Shown piece by piece: positions 1 through 5,121 of a stretch of DNA of 7,153 nt. Origin of the DNA: Candidatus Omnitrophota bacterium (GTDB taxonomy: Bacteria; Omnitrophota; Gorgyraeia; B26-G9); the NCBI GenBank assembly GCA_003645745.1, contig QNCH01000084.1, forward strand, positions 1 through 7,153, in the 5' to 3' direction. Each line of letters begins with the position of its first letter. Position 1 is the first letter of the stretch. A model generated the notes under the pieces. It was given only the letters and a program-made list of their open reading frames with translations. It was not told the origin of the DNA and did no database searches. Position numbers and translations under genes: made by a program.

Positions 1-536
1 AGTGCCCAGATATTGCTTCTTGCTACTCTAGAATGTGCGATATCTCCAATAATTGCTACTTTTAAGCCTTTGATAGAACCTTTTTTTTCGCGTATGGTAA
101 ATACATCCAATAATCCTTGAGTGGGATGTTCATGGCATCCGTCTCCAGCATTAATTATAGAAAAATTTGCCTGGTTTGATAAAGCGTAAGGTGCGCCTCC
201 GGAGCAATGGCGCAAAACAATAATATCAACTTGCATTGCCGCGATATTTTTTAAAGTATCTTTTAGTGTTTCTCCTTTTTTTACTGAGCTTGCGGATGCG
301 TTAATGTTTAGTATATCCGCGCTTAAGCGCTTTGCTGCTAATTCAAAGCTTAAACGTGTTCTTGTTGAAGGTTCAAAAAAAACTAAAGCAATGGTCTGCC
401 CTCTTAAAGTAGGGACTTTTTTTACTGATCTTGTAGAAACTTCTTTAAAGGAATTTGCGGTTTGCAAAATTAATTCAATTTCCTCAATATTTAATTCTTC
501 AAGGCTTAGAAGATTTTTTTTCCTCAATTTACGCAT
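1..536 (-). CDS. pyrB: Aspartate carbamoyltransferase catalytic subunit (partial, N-terminal ~178 residues)
   Basis: Catalyses the committed step of pyrimidine synthesis, carbamoyl phosphate plus aspartate to N-carbamoylaspartate, in the cytosol. My reverse-strand translation from the ATG at 536 gives the carbamoyl-phosphate motif FFEPSTRTR at residues 53-61, the Ser/Lys loop SSVKKGET at 83-90 (matching E. coli Ser80 and Lys84, which a neighbouring subunit contributes), RHCSGGAPY at 109-117, the family signature GDGCHEHPTQGLLD at 131-144, and GDIAHSR at 164-170, the start of the aspartate domain. The family is about 300 residues, so roughly 60% is visible; the rest lies beyond the left edge. 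STRTR plus HEHPTQ with the Lys loop favours ATCase over ornithine carbamoyltransferase. The start lies 2 nt after the pyrR stop (TAA-AG-ATG), so translation is probably coupled, and the gene shares the PyrR attenuator. Confidence 0.95.
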   Translation of the reverse strand, partial: MRKLRKKNLLSLEELNIEEIELILQTANSFKEVSTRSVKKVPTLRGQTIALVFFEPSTRTRLSFELAAKRLSADILNINASASSVKKGETLKDTLKNIAAMQVDIIVLRHCSGGAPYALSNQANFSIINAGDGCHEHPTQGLLDVFTIREKKGSIKGLKVAIIGDIAHSRVARSNIWA

Positions 537-538
537 CT

Positions 539-1078
539 TTATTCCCCTAAAACAACTTCATCCATACCGTCTTTTTCGCTCACATGGACTTCAATATTTT
601 CATTGTGTGCTGTAGGCACATTTTTCCCTACATAATCAGCACGAATAGGCAATTCACGGTGGCCGCGGTCAATTAATACTGCTAATTGAATATTTTCCGG
701 CCTGCCAAGGTCAATTATTTCATCAAGCGCGCTTCTAACAGTTCGGCCGGTAAAAAGTACATCGTCAATCAGAATAATTTTTTTATTGTGAAGATCAAAA
801 TTTATTTCTGTGCTGTGCACTACCGGACAATAGTCAATCATGGTTAAATCGTCTCTGTAAAGTGTAATATCCAGTATTCCAACAGGTATTTGCCTTCCGT
901 CAATTTTTTTAATCAATTTTGCGATTCTTTGTGCTAAATAAGCTCCGCGGCAGCGAATTCCAACAATAGCTAAGTTTTCTGAACCTTTATTTCTTTCTAA
1001 AATTTCATGGCTGATCCGCACAAGAGTGCGTTTAAACATCTGTGCATCCATTAACGTTGCAGGTACTTTTGATTGCAT
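539..1078 (-). CDS. pyrR: PyrR bifunctional pyr operon regulator / uracil phosphoribosyltransferase
   Basis: PyrR binds pyr mRNA leaders when UMP/UTP is high and promotes termination; most members also convert uracil and PRPP to UMP. The 179 residues match the normal family length (about 180). Visible motifs are AIVGIRCRGAYLAQRI (37-52), DITLYRDDL (70-78), the PRPP loop IILIDDVLFTGRT (101-113) with the acidic pair Asp105-Asp106 and Thr110/Gly111/Thr113, and the PyrR-specific block LIDRGHRELPIRADYVGKNV (135-154). The ATG at 1078 has an AAGGG Shine-Dalgarno 9 nt upstream (1088-1092), which supports this start. Upstream on the same strand are a promoter, a PyrR-binding loop and a terminator, so the gene is very likely autoregulated; pyrB follows 2 nt downstream. 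Oddly, a 361-bp insertion-like element separates the attenuator from the start codon. Confidence 0.97.
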   Translation of the reverse strand: MQSKVPATLMDAQMFKRTLVRISHEILERNKGSENLAIVGIRCRGAYLAQRIAKLIKKIDGRQIPVGILDITLYRDDLTMIDYCPVVHSTEINFDLHNKKIILIDDVLFTGRTVRSALDEIIDLGRPENIQLAVLIDRGHRELPIRADYVGKNVPTAHNENIEVHVSEKDGMDEVVLGE

Positions 1079-1093
1079 AATAATTTTCCCTTA

Positions 1094-1107
1094 GGGACTG
1101 TAAAGAA
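1094..1107 (+). repeat. Left terminal inverted repeat of the element
   Basis: GGGACTGTAAAGAA, the exact reverse complement of 1441-1454. After these 14 bases the two ends diverge. It lies 15 nt upstream of the pyrR start codon. Confidence 0.7.
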
Positions 1108-1150
1108 ACAACTATTACATCTCTATCTCACATCTTCAAGCCATCTTTAT

Positions 1151-1165
1151 GTGATTTTCAATCAC
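1151..1165. repeat. Small perfect hairpin inside the element
   Basis: GTGATT, three loop bases, AATCAC: a 6-bp stem. The 5-bp stem CACAT (1129-1133) with ATGTG (1149-1153) overlaps it and would compete. There is no T-run after it on either strand, so it is not a terminator. It falls in the otherwise featureless left half of the element, inside the pyrR leader transcript. Confidence 0.5.
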
Positions 1166-1244
1166 GATTTTCTCTGGCGGACCTCAAGTACGCCGCGGGA
1201 ATCGTTCATTCAGATCAGACAAATATGACCTAAATCTGTGGATA

Positions 1245-1267
1245 TATACTCAAACGTAATTGGGTTG
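1245..1267 (-). repeat. Dispersed repeat copy A (inverted)
   Basis: Read on the minus strand it contains CAATTACGTTTGAGTATA, close to copies B-E. It is the left arm of the large palindrome and the only copy in this orientation. Confidence 0.75.
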
Positions 1268-1403
1268 TAAAATTTAGGTGTTTTCCTGTGCCCTAGATTG
1301 GAACGTTCTGACCTAAGCCAAACCGCAGGTGCAGCTCGCTGCGTTGAGGTTTGGCGATTGAAGAACGTTTCAAAATGCGGTGCAGGGGGACATCATAAAA
1401 TTG

Positions 1404-1426
1404 CAAACCAATTACGTTGGAGTATA
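1404..1426 (+). repeat. Dispersed repeat copy B
   Basis: Contains AAACCAATTACGTTGGAG followed by TATA. With its upstream flank TCATAAAATT it matches copy C over about 34 bases with three differences. It is the right arm of the large palindrome. Confidence 0.75.
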
Positions 1427-1440
1427 AATGCAAAACTTAC

Positions 1441-1454
1441 TTCTTTACAGTCCC
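1441..1454 (-). repeat. Right terminal inverted repeat of the element
   Basis: TTCTTTACAGTCCC, matching the left end. With its flank, 1443-1457 read on the minus strand is TTAAGGGACTGTAAA, identical over 15 bases to plus-strand 2297-2311 at the end of gmhB. Confidence 0.7.
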
Positions 1455-1459
1455 TTAAC

Positions 1460-1514
1460 AATAAAAAAGCCTGTTTTTCCAAAAACAATTTTTATAAATT
1501 TGGATAAACAGACC
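1460..1514 (-). terminator. Intrinsic terminator of the PyrR attenuator
   Basis: On the minus strand CTGTTTATCCAAA (1511-1499) pairs with TTTGGAAAAACAG (1483-1471), a 13-bp stem with one mismatch, extendable through G-C and wobble pairs at the base. It is followed at once by TTTTTT (1468-1463). It lies downstream of the PyrR-binding loop and upstream of pyrR, as expected for PyrR attenuation. A candidate antiterminator is the segment at 1538-1543 pairing imperfectly with 1511-1517, which would occupy the base of the terminator stem; this pairing is tentative. Confidence 0.85.
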
Positions 1515-1532
1515 TATATGCATAATTTTTTT

Positions 1533-1563
1533 CCTTAATAGCCTCTCTGGACTAATTTAAAGG
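1533..1563 (-). promoter_or_regulatory. PyrR-binding anti-antiterminator hairpin (pyr leader RNA)
   Basis: The minus strand at 1553-1540 reads AGTCCAGAGAGGCT, the conserved PyrR recognition loop of Gram-positive-type pyr leaders. It is flanked by CCTTTAA (1563-1557) and TTAAGG (1538-1533), which close a lower stem with a small bulge. Known PyrR biology: with UMP bound, PyrR stabilises this hairpin, blocks the antiterminator and lets the downstream terminator form. The order promoter, loop, terminator, pyrR matches that mechanism. Confidence 0.92.
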
Positions 1564-1601
1564 TTAAGAAGAGGAATAGCAAATACAACATCCCTAATTT
1601 A

Positions 1602-1630
1602 AAGATAGCATTAAATAGTAATTTTGTCAA
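1602..1630 (-). promoter_or_regulatory. sigma70-type promoter of the pyrRB operon
   Basis: On the minus strand TTGACA (1630-1625), a 17-nt spacer and TATCTT (1607-1602). The predicted start is near 1595, about 30 nt upstream of the PyrR hairpin, giving a leader of about 517 nt to pyrR because of the inserted element. The -35 box lies in a 10-bp inverted repeat shared with the divergent promoter. Confidence 0.8.
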
Positions 1631-1665
1631 TATTTTAATTAAGGCGATTTGAAATTTGACAAAAT
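1621..1665. repeat. 10-bp inverted repeat holding both divergent -35 boxes
   Basis: ATTTTGTCAA (1621-1630) and TTGACAAAAT (1656-1665) are exact reverse complements separated by 25 AT-rich bases. Each arm contains the -35 hexamer of one promoter. The symmetry may just reflect two strong promoters with matching flanks, or could be an operator half-site pair. Confidence 0.6.
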
Positions 1666-1684
1666 ATTATCTCTAATATATAAT
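1656..1684 (+). promoter_or_regulatory. Perfect-consensus sigma70 promoter for gmhB and the downstream run
   Basis: TTGACA (1656-1661), exactly 17 nt, TATAAT (1679-1684). Further TATAAT hexamers occur at 1688-1693 and 1707-1712 without good -35 partners. The predicted start is near 1691, giving a 5' leader of about 55 nt that carries dispersed repeat copy C up to the gmhB start codon. It may serve all eight plus-strand genes, since I see no clear terminator between them. Confidence 0.85.
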
Positions 1685-1724
1685 GTGTATAATAGTTAAA
1701 AAGTGTTATAATGTCATAAAATTA

Positions 1725-1747
1725 CAAACCTATTACGTTTGAGTATA
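1725..1747 (+). repeat. Dispersed repeat copy C
   Basis: Core AAACCTATTACGTTTGAG then TATA, running into the gmhB ATG (its last base is the A of the start codon). CAAAC (1725-1729) and GTTTG (1737-1741) can form a 5-bp hairpin right in front of the start. There is no other Shine-Dalgarno candidate here; the only purine-rich bit is GAG 3 nt before ATG, inside the repeat. Confidence 0.8.
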
Positions 1748-2310
1748 TGTTAGAAAAAATAATTTTTTTGGACAGGGATGGGGTAATTAATCGAAACCCT
1801 GAAACAGGTTATGTTGATTGCTTGGAAAAATTTGAGTTTTTGCCCGGTGTGATTGAAGCAATTAAAAATTTATTTGTTGCCGGATATAAAGTAATTGTTG
1901 TTTCTAATCAGGCAGGGGTAAGTAAAGGGTTATATACAGAACAGATTTTAGAAACAATTACGATAAATATGCAAAAGCAGATAGAAGCAGGCGGCGGGCA
2001 AATTAGTTCTGTGCAGTATTGTGTGCATGGGCACAATGATGGGTGTGTGTGCAGAAAACCTGAAATTGGCCTTTTTACCAGAGCAGTTAAAAATATTGAC
2101 ATTGATTTTGAACATAGTTTTATGATTGGAGATACTGAACGGGATATTCAAGCTGGTTTTGATTTTGGCTGTAGAACTATATTATTATTTTGTGGTAAAA
2201 CAAAATCAAAAATTGACTTGAGTTATTTTAAATTACAGCCGGATTTTATTGCCCGGGATTTGTTAGACGCGGTAAATAATGTAATTTTGAAAAATTTTAA
2301 GGGACTGTAA
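1747..2310 (+). CDS. gmhB: D-glycero-D-manno-heptose-1,7-bisphosphate 7-phosphatase (HAD subfamily IIIA)
   Basis: Removes the 7-phosphate of heptose bisphosphate in the cytosolic route to ADP-heptose for LPS core. The 187 residues fit the family. Visible motifs: FLDRDGVIN (7-15) with nucleophile Asp9 and acid/base Asp11; VVSNQAGVSKG (51-61); zinc loop Cys92-x-His94, Cys100-x-Cys102, then RKPEIG (103-108) with the conserved Lys104; and MIGDTERDIQAG (126-137) with Asp129 and Asp133 for Mg2+. The zinc loop and length distinguish it from plain HAD phosphatases; a HisB-type histidinol phosphatase is the nearest alternative, and no his genes are nearby. First gene after the strong promoter. Its start abuts repeat copy C and has no clear Shine-Dalgarno. 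Its last codons and stop (AAG-GGA-CTG-TAA) fall in a 15-base match to the element end. Confidence 0.9.
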   Translation: MLEKIIFLDRDGVINRNPETGYVDCLEKFEFLPGVIEAIKNLFVAGYKVIVVSNQAGVSKGLYTEQILETITINMQKQIEAGGGQISSVQYCVHGHNDGCVCRKPEIGLFTRAVKNIDIDFEHSFMIGDTERDIQAGFDFGCRTILLFCGKTKSKIDLSYFKLQPDFIARDLLDAVNNVILKNFKGL

Positions 2311-2311
2311 A
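2297..2311 (+). repeat. Solo copy of the element end sequence
   Basis: TTAAGGGACTGTAAA, identical over 15 bases to minus-strand 1457-1443, including the TTAA outside the terminal repeat. It overlaps the gmhB stop codon. Orientation would make it a left end, but the MarC-like gene starts within about 35 bases and no partner end was found, so it is a remnant or a coincidence. Confidence 0.45.
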
Positions 2312-2343
2312 TGCAACACTTATAAGAATTAAGGAGAGTAGTG

Positions 2344-2913
2344 ATGGGAGTAATAAGTGCGCTTTTAGCTGGTTTTTTGGGAATTTTTATAGCAATCGAT
2401 TGGATCGGAGAGGTTCCTGTATTTTTTTCTTTTTCTACAAAAATGACGCAACAGCGCAGAGAAATCTTATCCAGGATGGTTTATAATGTTGCGGGTATGC
2501 TTATTGGTTTTATTTTTTTATCAAAAATAATTTGCTGGCTAATGGGAATTGAGGCTGCTGACCTTGAAATATGTACAGGTATTTTTTTGCTGGTTTTTTC
2601 TATTACTGTCCTGCTTAAAGGCAAGAAAGACAGTCAGGTTTATGCGGGATTTTTTTCTTTTATCAGAGGATTATTTTTTAAACCGCAGCTTTTATTTTTG
2701 CTTGTGGTTTTTTCCAGTTTATTCGGAATAGTTATTACTCTTTTGTCCCTTGCGCTTAACATTGTGATTGTATTTCTACTGCTTAAGTATGTAGAAAATA
2801 TTGTTCTGTTTTTGAAGCCGCGTGTGCTTGAAGCTTTGTCTAAAGTAAATATTCTTTTTTTATGTATGCTTGGCGCAATGTTATTGAGAAATGGTTTATT
2901 GGAAGTATTTTAA
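2344..2913 (+). CDS. MarC/UPF0056-like integral membrane protein
   Basis: Inner-membrane protein of the MarC family, whose transport function is unsettled; the name comes from a locus near marRAB, and a role in antibiotic resistance has not held up. About six hydrophobic segments are visible at residues 2-22, 48-68, 76-92, 116-133, 135-156 and 169-186 (counting from the ATG at 2344, 189 residues). The N-terminal half matches best: IDWIGEVPVFFSFS resembles the family D-P-x-G-x-x-P-x-F motif with Trp for Pro, and GIFLLVFSITVLL matches the third segment. The second family repeat, usually rich in Pro and Gly, is not recognisable (FSFIRGLFFKPQLLF), so this is a divergent member. AAGGAG at 2331-2336 sits 7 nt before ATG 2344 and only 4 nt before an in-frame GTG at 2341, so ATG is preferred. 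It starts 33 nt after gmhB. Confidence 0.7.
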   Translation: MGVISALLAGFLGIFIAIDWIGEVPVFFSFSTKMTQQRREILSRMVYNVAGMLIGFIFLSKIICWLMGIEAADLEICTGIFLLVFSITVLLKGKKDSQVYAGFFSFIRGLFFKPQLLFLLVVFSSLFGIVITLLSLALNIVIVFLLLKYVENIVLFLKPRVLEALSKVNILFLCMLGAMLLRNGLLEVF

Positions 2914-2925
2914 TCAATATATTCA

Positions 2926-2948
2926 AACCTATTACGTTTGAGTATAGT
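2926..2948 (+). repeat. Dispersed repeat copy D
   Basis: Carries the same core as copy C, AAACCTATTACGTTTGAG then TATA, in the 55-bp gap between the MarC-like gene and the ferredoxin gene. TTCAAAC and GTTTGAG can form a 7-bp stem, one pair a G-T. It ends about 20 nt before the ferredoxin start. Confidence 0.8.
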
Positions 2949-2968
2949 ATCAGGATTGAAACAAGATT

Positions 2969-3376
2969 ATGATAAAAAGAAAAGTGGTTTTAACTTTTCC
3001 TCAAAATCTTTTAGATAAGACAATAACTTATCGTTTGATTAAAGACTATGATCTGATCATAAATATCTTAAAAGCCAATATTACGCCAAAAGAACAAGGT
3101 GTATTAGTTTTAGAAATTGAAGGTAAGAAACAAAAATTGGAATCAGGGCTTGACTATTTAAGAGATTCAGGAATTACTGTGCAGGCTTTGATTAATGATA
3201 TAAAATGGCAGCAGAAAAAATGTATTCATTGTACTGAATGTGTAACAGTTTGTCCTACAGGAGCTTTTGCTGTGAATAGGCAGACAATGCAGGTTGAGTT
3301 TAATAAAAAAAAGTGTATTGCCTGCGGGCTTTGTATAAATGTTTGTCCTTACCGAGCAATAGAAATTGTAATTTAA
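2969..3376 (+). CDS. NIL-domain ferredoxin with two [4Fe-4S] clusters
   Basis: Residues 1 to about 76 look like a NIL domain, the ACT-like fold at the C-terminus of MetN methionine transporters. Then come two four-Cys cluster motifs: Cys85-x2-Cys88-x2-Cys91-x3-Cys95-Pro and Cys116-x2-Cys119-x2-Cys122-x3-Cys126-Pro. At 135 residues it is the size of the stand-alone NIL-ferredoxins of anaerobes. One such protein in Methanosarcina (MA1822) acts with a COG1900/DUF39 partner in making homocysteine from aspartate semialdehyde and sulfide; this is established for that system and inferred here. The partner is not in the window, but asd is downstream in the same run. The best Shine-Dalgarno (AGGA, 2952-2955) is 13 nt from ATG, longer than usual. 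The stop codon touches the next start (TAAATG), implying coupling. Confidence 0.9.
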   Translation: MIKRKVVLTFPQNLLDKTITYRLIKDYDLIINILKANITPKEQGVLVLEIEGKKQKLESGLDYLRDSGITVQALINDIKWQQKKCIHCTECVTVCPTGAFAVNRQTMQVEFNKKKCIACGLCINVCPYRAIEIVI

Positions 3377-3835
3377 ATGATTTTAAGAAAACCTAATCTA
3401 TGTGATGCTGTTTCTATCTATAAATTGATTAATCTTTATTCTCAAACCGGCAAGATTCTAGCACGGCCTTTAAGTGATATTTATGAAAGCCTGCGTGATT
3501 TTGTGGTTTGTGAATATGATGGGGAGATTCGTGGCTGCTGTGCCCTACATATAACCTGGGAGTTTTTAGCAGAGATACGTTCTTTAGTAGTAACTCAAGA
3601 CTATCAGGGCAGAGGGATCGCAACATCAATGGTAAATTATTGTTTGAAAGAAGCTATAGATTTGAAAGTGGGGAAGGTGTTTCTTTTAACTGAAATTCCT
3701 GATTTTTTTAAAAAATTAAAATTTGTAATCGTCGATAAATCAACGCTGCCGCATAAGATATGGAGAGATTGTATTCAATGCGTGCATTTTCCTGATTGTA
3801 ATGAAACAGCGTTAATAAAGGAGATAAAAGTATAA
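3377..3835 (+). CDS. GNAT acetyltransferase, short ArgA-like (putative N-acetylglutamate synthase)
   Basis: A 152-residue single-domain GNAT enzyme. EIRSLVV (66-72) followed by DYQGRGIAT (75-83) is the beta4/alpha3 acetyl-CoA site with the Q-x-x-G-x-A pattern. VFLLTEIPDFFKKLKF (101-116) and LPHKIWRDCIQC (124-135) match the stand-alone short N-acetylglutamate synthases (the mycobacterial ArgA type), as does the opening RDF.V-E-DG-x-x-GCCALH region (40-58). These enzymes transfer acetyl to glutamate at the start of arginine synthesis. The C-terminus carries Cys132, Cys135 and Cys141, a pattern typical of this subgroup with unproven function. The substrate is inferred from family resemblance, and no arg gene is in view, so I leave the symbol blank. 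It starts immediately after the ferredoxin stop and its own stop overlaps the leuC start (TAATG). Confidence 0.85.
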   Translation: MILRKPNLCDAVSIYKLINLYSQTGKILARPLSDIYESLRDFVVCEYDGEIRGCCALHITWEFLAEIRSLVVTQDYQGRGIATSMVNYCLKEAIDLKVGKVFLLTEIPDFFKKLKFVIVDKSTLPHKIWRDCIQCVHFPDCNETALIKEIKV

Positions 3836-5121
3836 TGGGGCAGACAATTACAGAGAAAATATTTAATTTGCATATTAAAGGCAAAAAAGTAAAAGCTGGA
3901 GATTTTGTTTATGCAAAAGTTGATTTAGCTCTGGGAAATGATGTTACTGCTCCAATTGCGATAGAAGAATTTGAGAAGCTTGGAATAAATAAAGTAAAAG
4001 ATTCGAGCAGCATTGTACTTGTGCCTGATCATTTTACTCCGGCAAAAGATATTCGCAGTGCTCAGCAAGCAAGGGCTTTAAAAGATTTTGCTCTGCGGTA
4101 TAATGTTGAGCATTATTATGAAATCGGCAGAATGGGTATAGAGCACGCGCTTTTGCCTGAACAGGGTTTGGTTTTGCCCGGCAGCCTGATTATTGGCGCT
4201 GATTCACATACATGTACTTATGGCGCGTTAGGCGCATTTTCCACAGGCATAGGTTCTACTGATTTAGCTGCTTGTTGGGCTACAGGTTGCTGCTGGTTTA
4301 AAGTGCCTGAGACGATAAAGTTTATTTATCACGGCACAAGAAAAAAATGGGTTACAGGCAAAGATTTAATTTTGTTTACAATTGGTAAGGTCGGGGTTGA
4401 CGGCGCATTATATAAAGCTATGGAATTTTCTGGGCATGTGATTGAAAAGCTGCCTATTGATCAGCGGTTTACTATGGCAAATATGGCAATTGAAGCAGGC
4501 GGAAAATCGGGTATTATCGCGCCTGATCGTATTACTTTAGAATATATAAAAGAACATCCTTATAAAGGTTTATCCACGAAAAATAAAGAAAAACAGCCTG
4601 TTTTATTAAGTAGTGACAAAGATGCTGAGTATGCTCAGGTTATTGAAATTAATGTTTCTGAAATAGAACCGCAAGTGGCTATGCCGCATTTACCGAGTAA
4701 TACTTTAGGTGTGAGTAAATTGAAAAAAATTTGTATTGACCAGGTTGTTATTGGTTCTTGCACTAATGGCAGAATATCTGATTTACGTATTGCAGCGAAA
4801 ATTTTAAAAGGAAAAAAAATACATAAAAATGTGCGTTGTATTATTTTTCCCGCGACTCAGGAAATTTACTTGCAGGCATTGAAAGAAGGACTGATTGAAA
4901 TTTTTGTTAAAGCAGACGCGGTTGTTTCGACTTCAACATGCGGGCCGTGCCTGGGTGGACATATGGGGGTTCTTGCAAAGGGGGAACGCGCTTTAGCAAC
5001 AACAAACAGAAATTTTGTGGGCCGTATGGGGCATCCTGAAAGTGAAGTATATTTGTCAAATCCCGCGGTTGCAGCGGCAAGTGCTATTGCTGGACAGATT
5101 ATCGGCCCTGAACAACTATAA
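3835..5121 (+). CDS. leuC: 3-isopropylmalate dehydratase large subunit (LeuC, aconitase family)
   Basis: With LeuD it isomerises 2- to 3-isopropylmalate through cis-elimination on a [4Fe-4S] cluster. The 428 residues fit the short LeuC/HacA class (about 420) rather than the E. coli type (about 466). Cluster ligands are Cys309 in GSCTNGR, and Cys369 and Cys372 in STCGPCLGGHMG. Other signatures: VPDHFTP (63-69), GADSHTCTYGALGAFSTGIG (121-140), and TTNRNFVGRMGHPESEVYLS (389-408). This class includes homoaconitase and citramalate-pathway isomerases, so a second substrate such as citraconate is possible; the leuD-leuB neighbours make leucine synthesis most likely. AAGGAG at 3818-3823 lies 11 nt before the ATG, and the start overlaps the preceding stop by one base. 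Its own stop falls at the beginning of repeat copy E. Confidence 0.94.
   Translation: MGQTITEKIFNLHIKGKKVKAGDFVYAKVDLALGNDVTAPIAIEEFEKLGINKVKDSSSIVLVPDHFTPAKDIRSAQQARALKDFALRYNVEHYYEIGRMGIEHALLPEQGLVLPGSLIIGADSHTCTYGALGAFSTGIGSTDLAACWATGCCWFKVPETIKFIYHGTRKKWVTGKDLILFTIGKVGVDGALYKAMEFSGHVIEKLPIDQRFTMANMAIEAGGKSGIIAPDRITLEYIKEHPYKGLSTKNKEKQPVLLSSDKDAEYAQVIEINVSEIEPQVAMPHLPSNTLGVSKLKKICIDQVVIGSCTNGRISDLRIAAKILKGKKIHKNVRCIIFPATQEIYLQALKEGLIEIFVKADAVVSTSTCGPCLGGHMGVLAKGERALATTNRNFVGRMGHPESEVYLSNPAVAAASAIAGQIIGPEQL

Larger units (their letters stand above)
1245..1426. repeat. 182-bp near-palindrome (cruciform / giant hairpin)
   Basis: Positions 1245-1292 pair with 1426-1379 about one axis without gaps. 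I count about 35 Watson-Crick pairs, 7 G-T pairs and 6 mismatches in 48 positions. Further in, GGAACGTTCT (1300-1309) pairs with 1362-1371 on the same axis, GCCAAACC (1317-1324) with GGTTTGGC (1348-1355) one base off, and GCAG (1325-1328) with CTGC (1339-1342). The G-T positions, including 1282-1284 with 1387-1389, are G-U wobbles only in plus-strand RNA; in minus-strand RNA they would be A-C mismatches. The outer arms are two copies of the dispersed repeat described separately. Confidence 0.85.
1094..1454. mobile_element. MITE-like non-autonomous element, 361 bp
   Basis: Both ends carry a perfect 14-bp terminal inverted repeat: GGGACTGTAAAGAA at 1094-1107 and its reverse complement at 1441-1454. 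TTA stands directly outside each end (1091-1093 and 1455-1457), a possible 3-bp target duplication. No convincing coding region lies inside; a 69-codon frame at 1298-1507 runs through the palindrome and past the element, and is not gene-like. The right half holds a 182-bp near-palindrome (1245-1426); the left half (1108-1240) has only small hairpins. Removing it would bring the upstream terminator to about 23 nt from pyrR, the compact spacing expected of a PyrR leader, which supports insertion. A TNA target would suit some IS5-group elements, but I cannot assign a family. Termini are clear; mobility is inferred. Confidence 0.6.

Noticed and set aside
304..615. 103-codon plus-strand frame opposite pyrB and pyrR
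   Set aside because: It lies antisense to well-supported pyrB and pyrR coding sequence, and its peptide is low-complexity and unrelated to any family I know.
1141..1200. PyrR-binding loop near GGTCCGCCAGAG on the minus strand, close to pyrR
   Set aside because: It lacks the GAGAGGCT half of the motif; the true loop is at 1540-1553, next to the terminator.
1086..1462. 8-9 bp target-site duplication of an IS256-type insertion
   Set aside because: The flanking octamers TTCCCTTA and TTAACAAT do not match; only a 3-bp TTA is shared, so that family cannot be supported.
1298..1507. 69-codon open frame on the plus strand between pyrR and gmhB
   Set aside because: It crosses the arm of the large palindrome, the element end and the pyr terminator; it has no Shine-Dalgarno and its peptide has no protein-like pattern.
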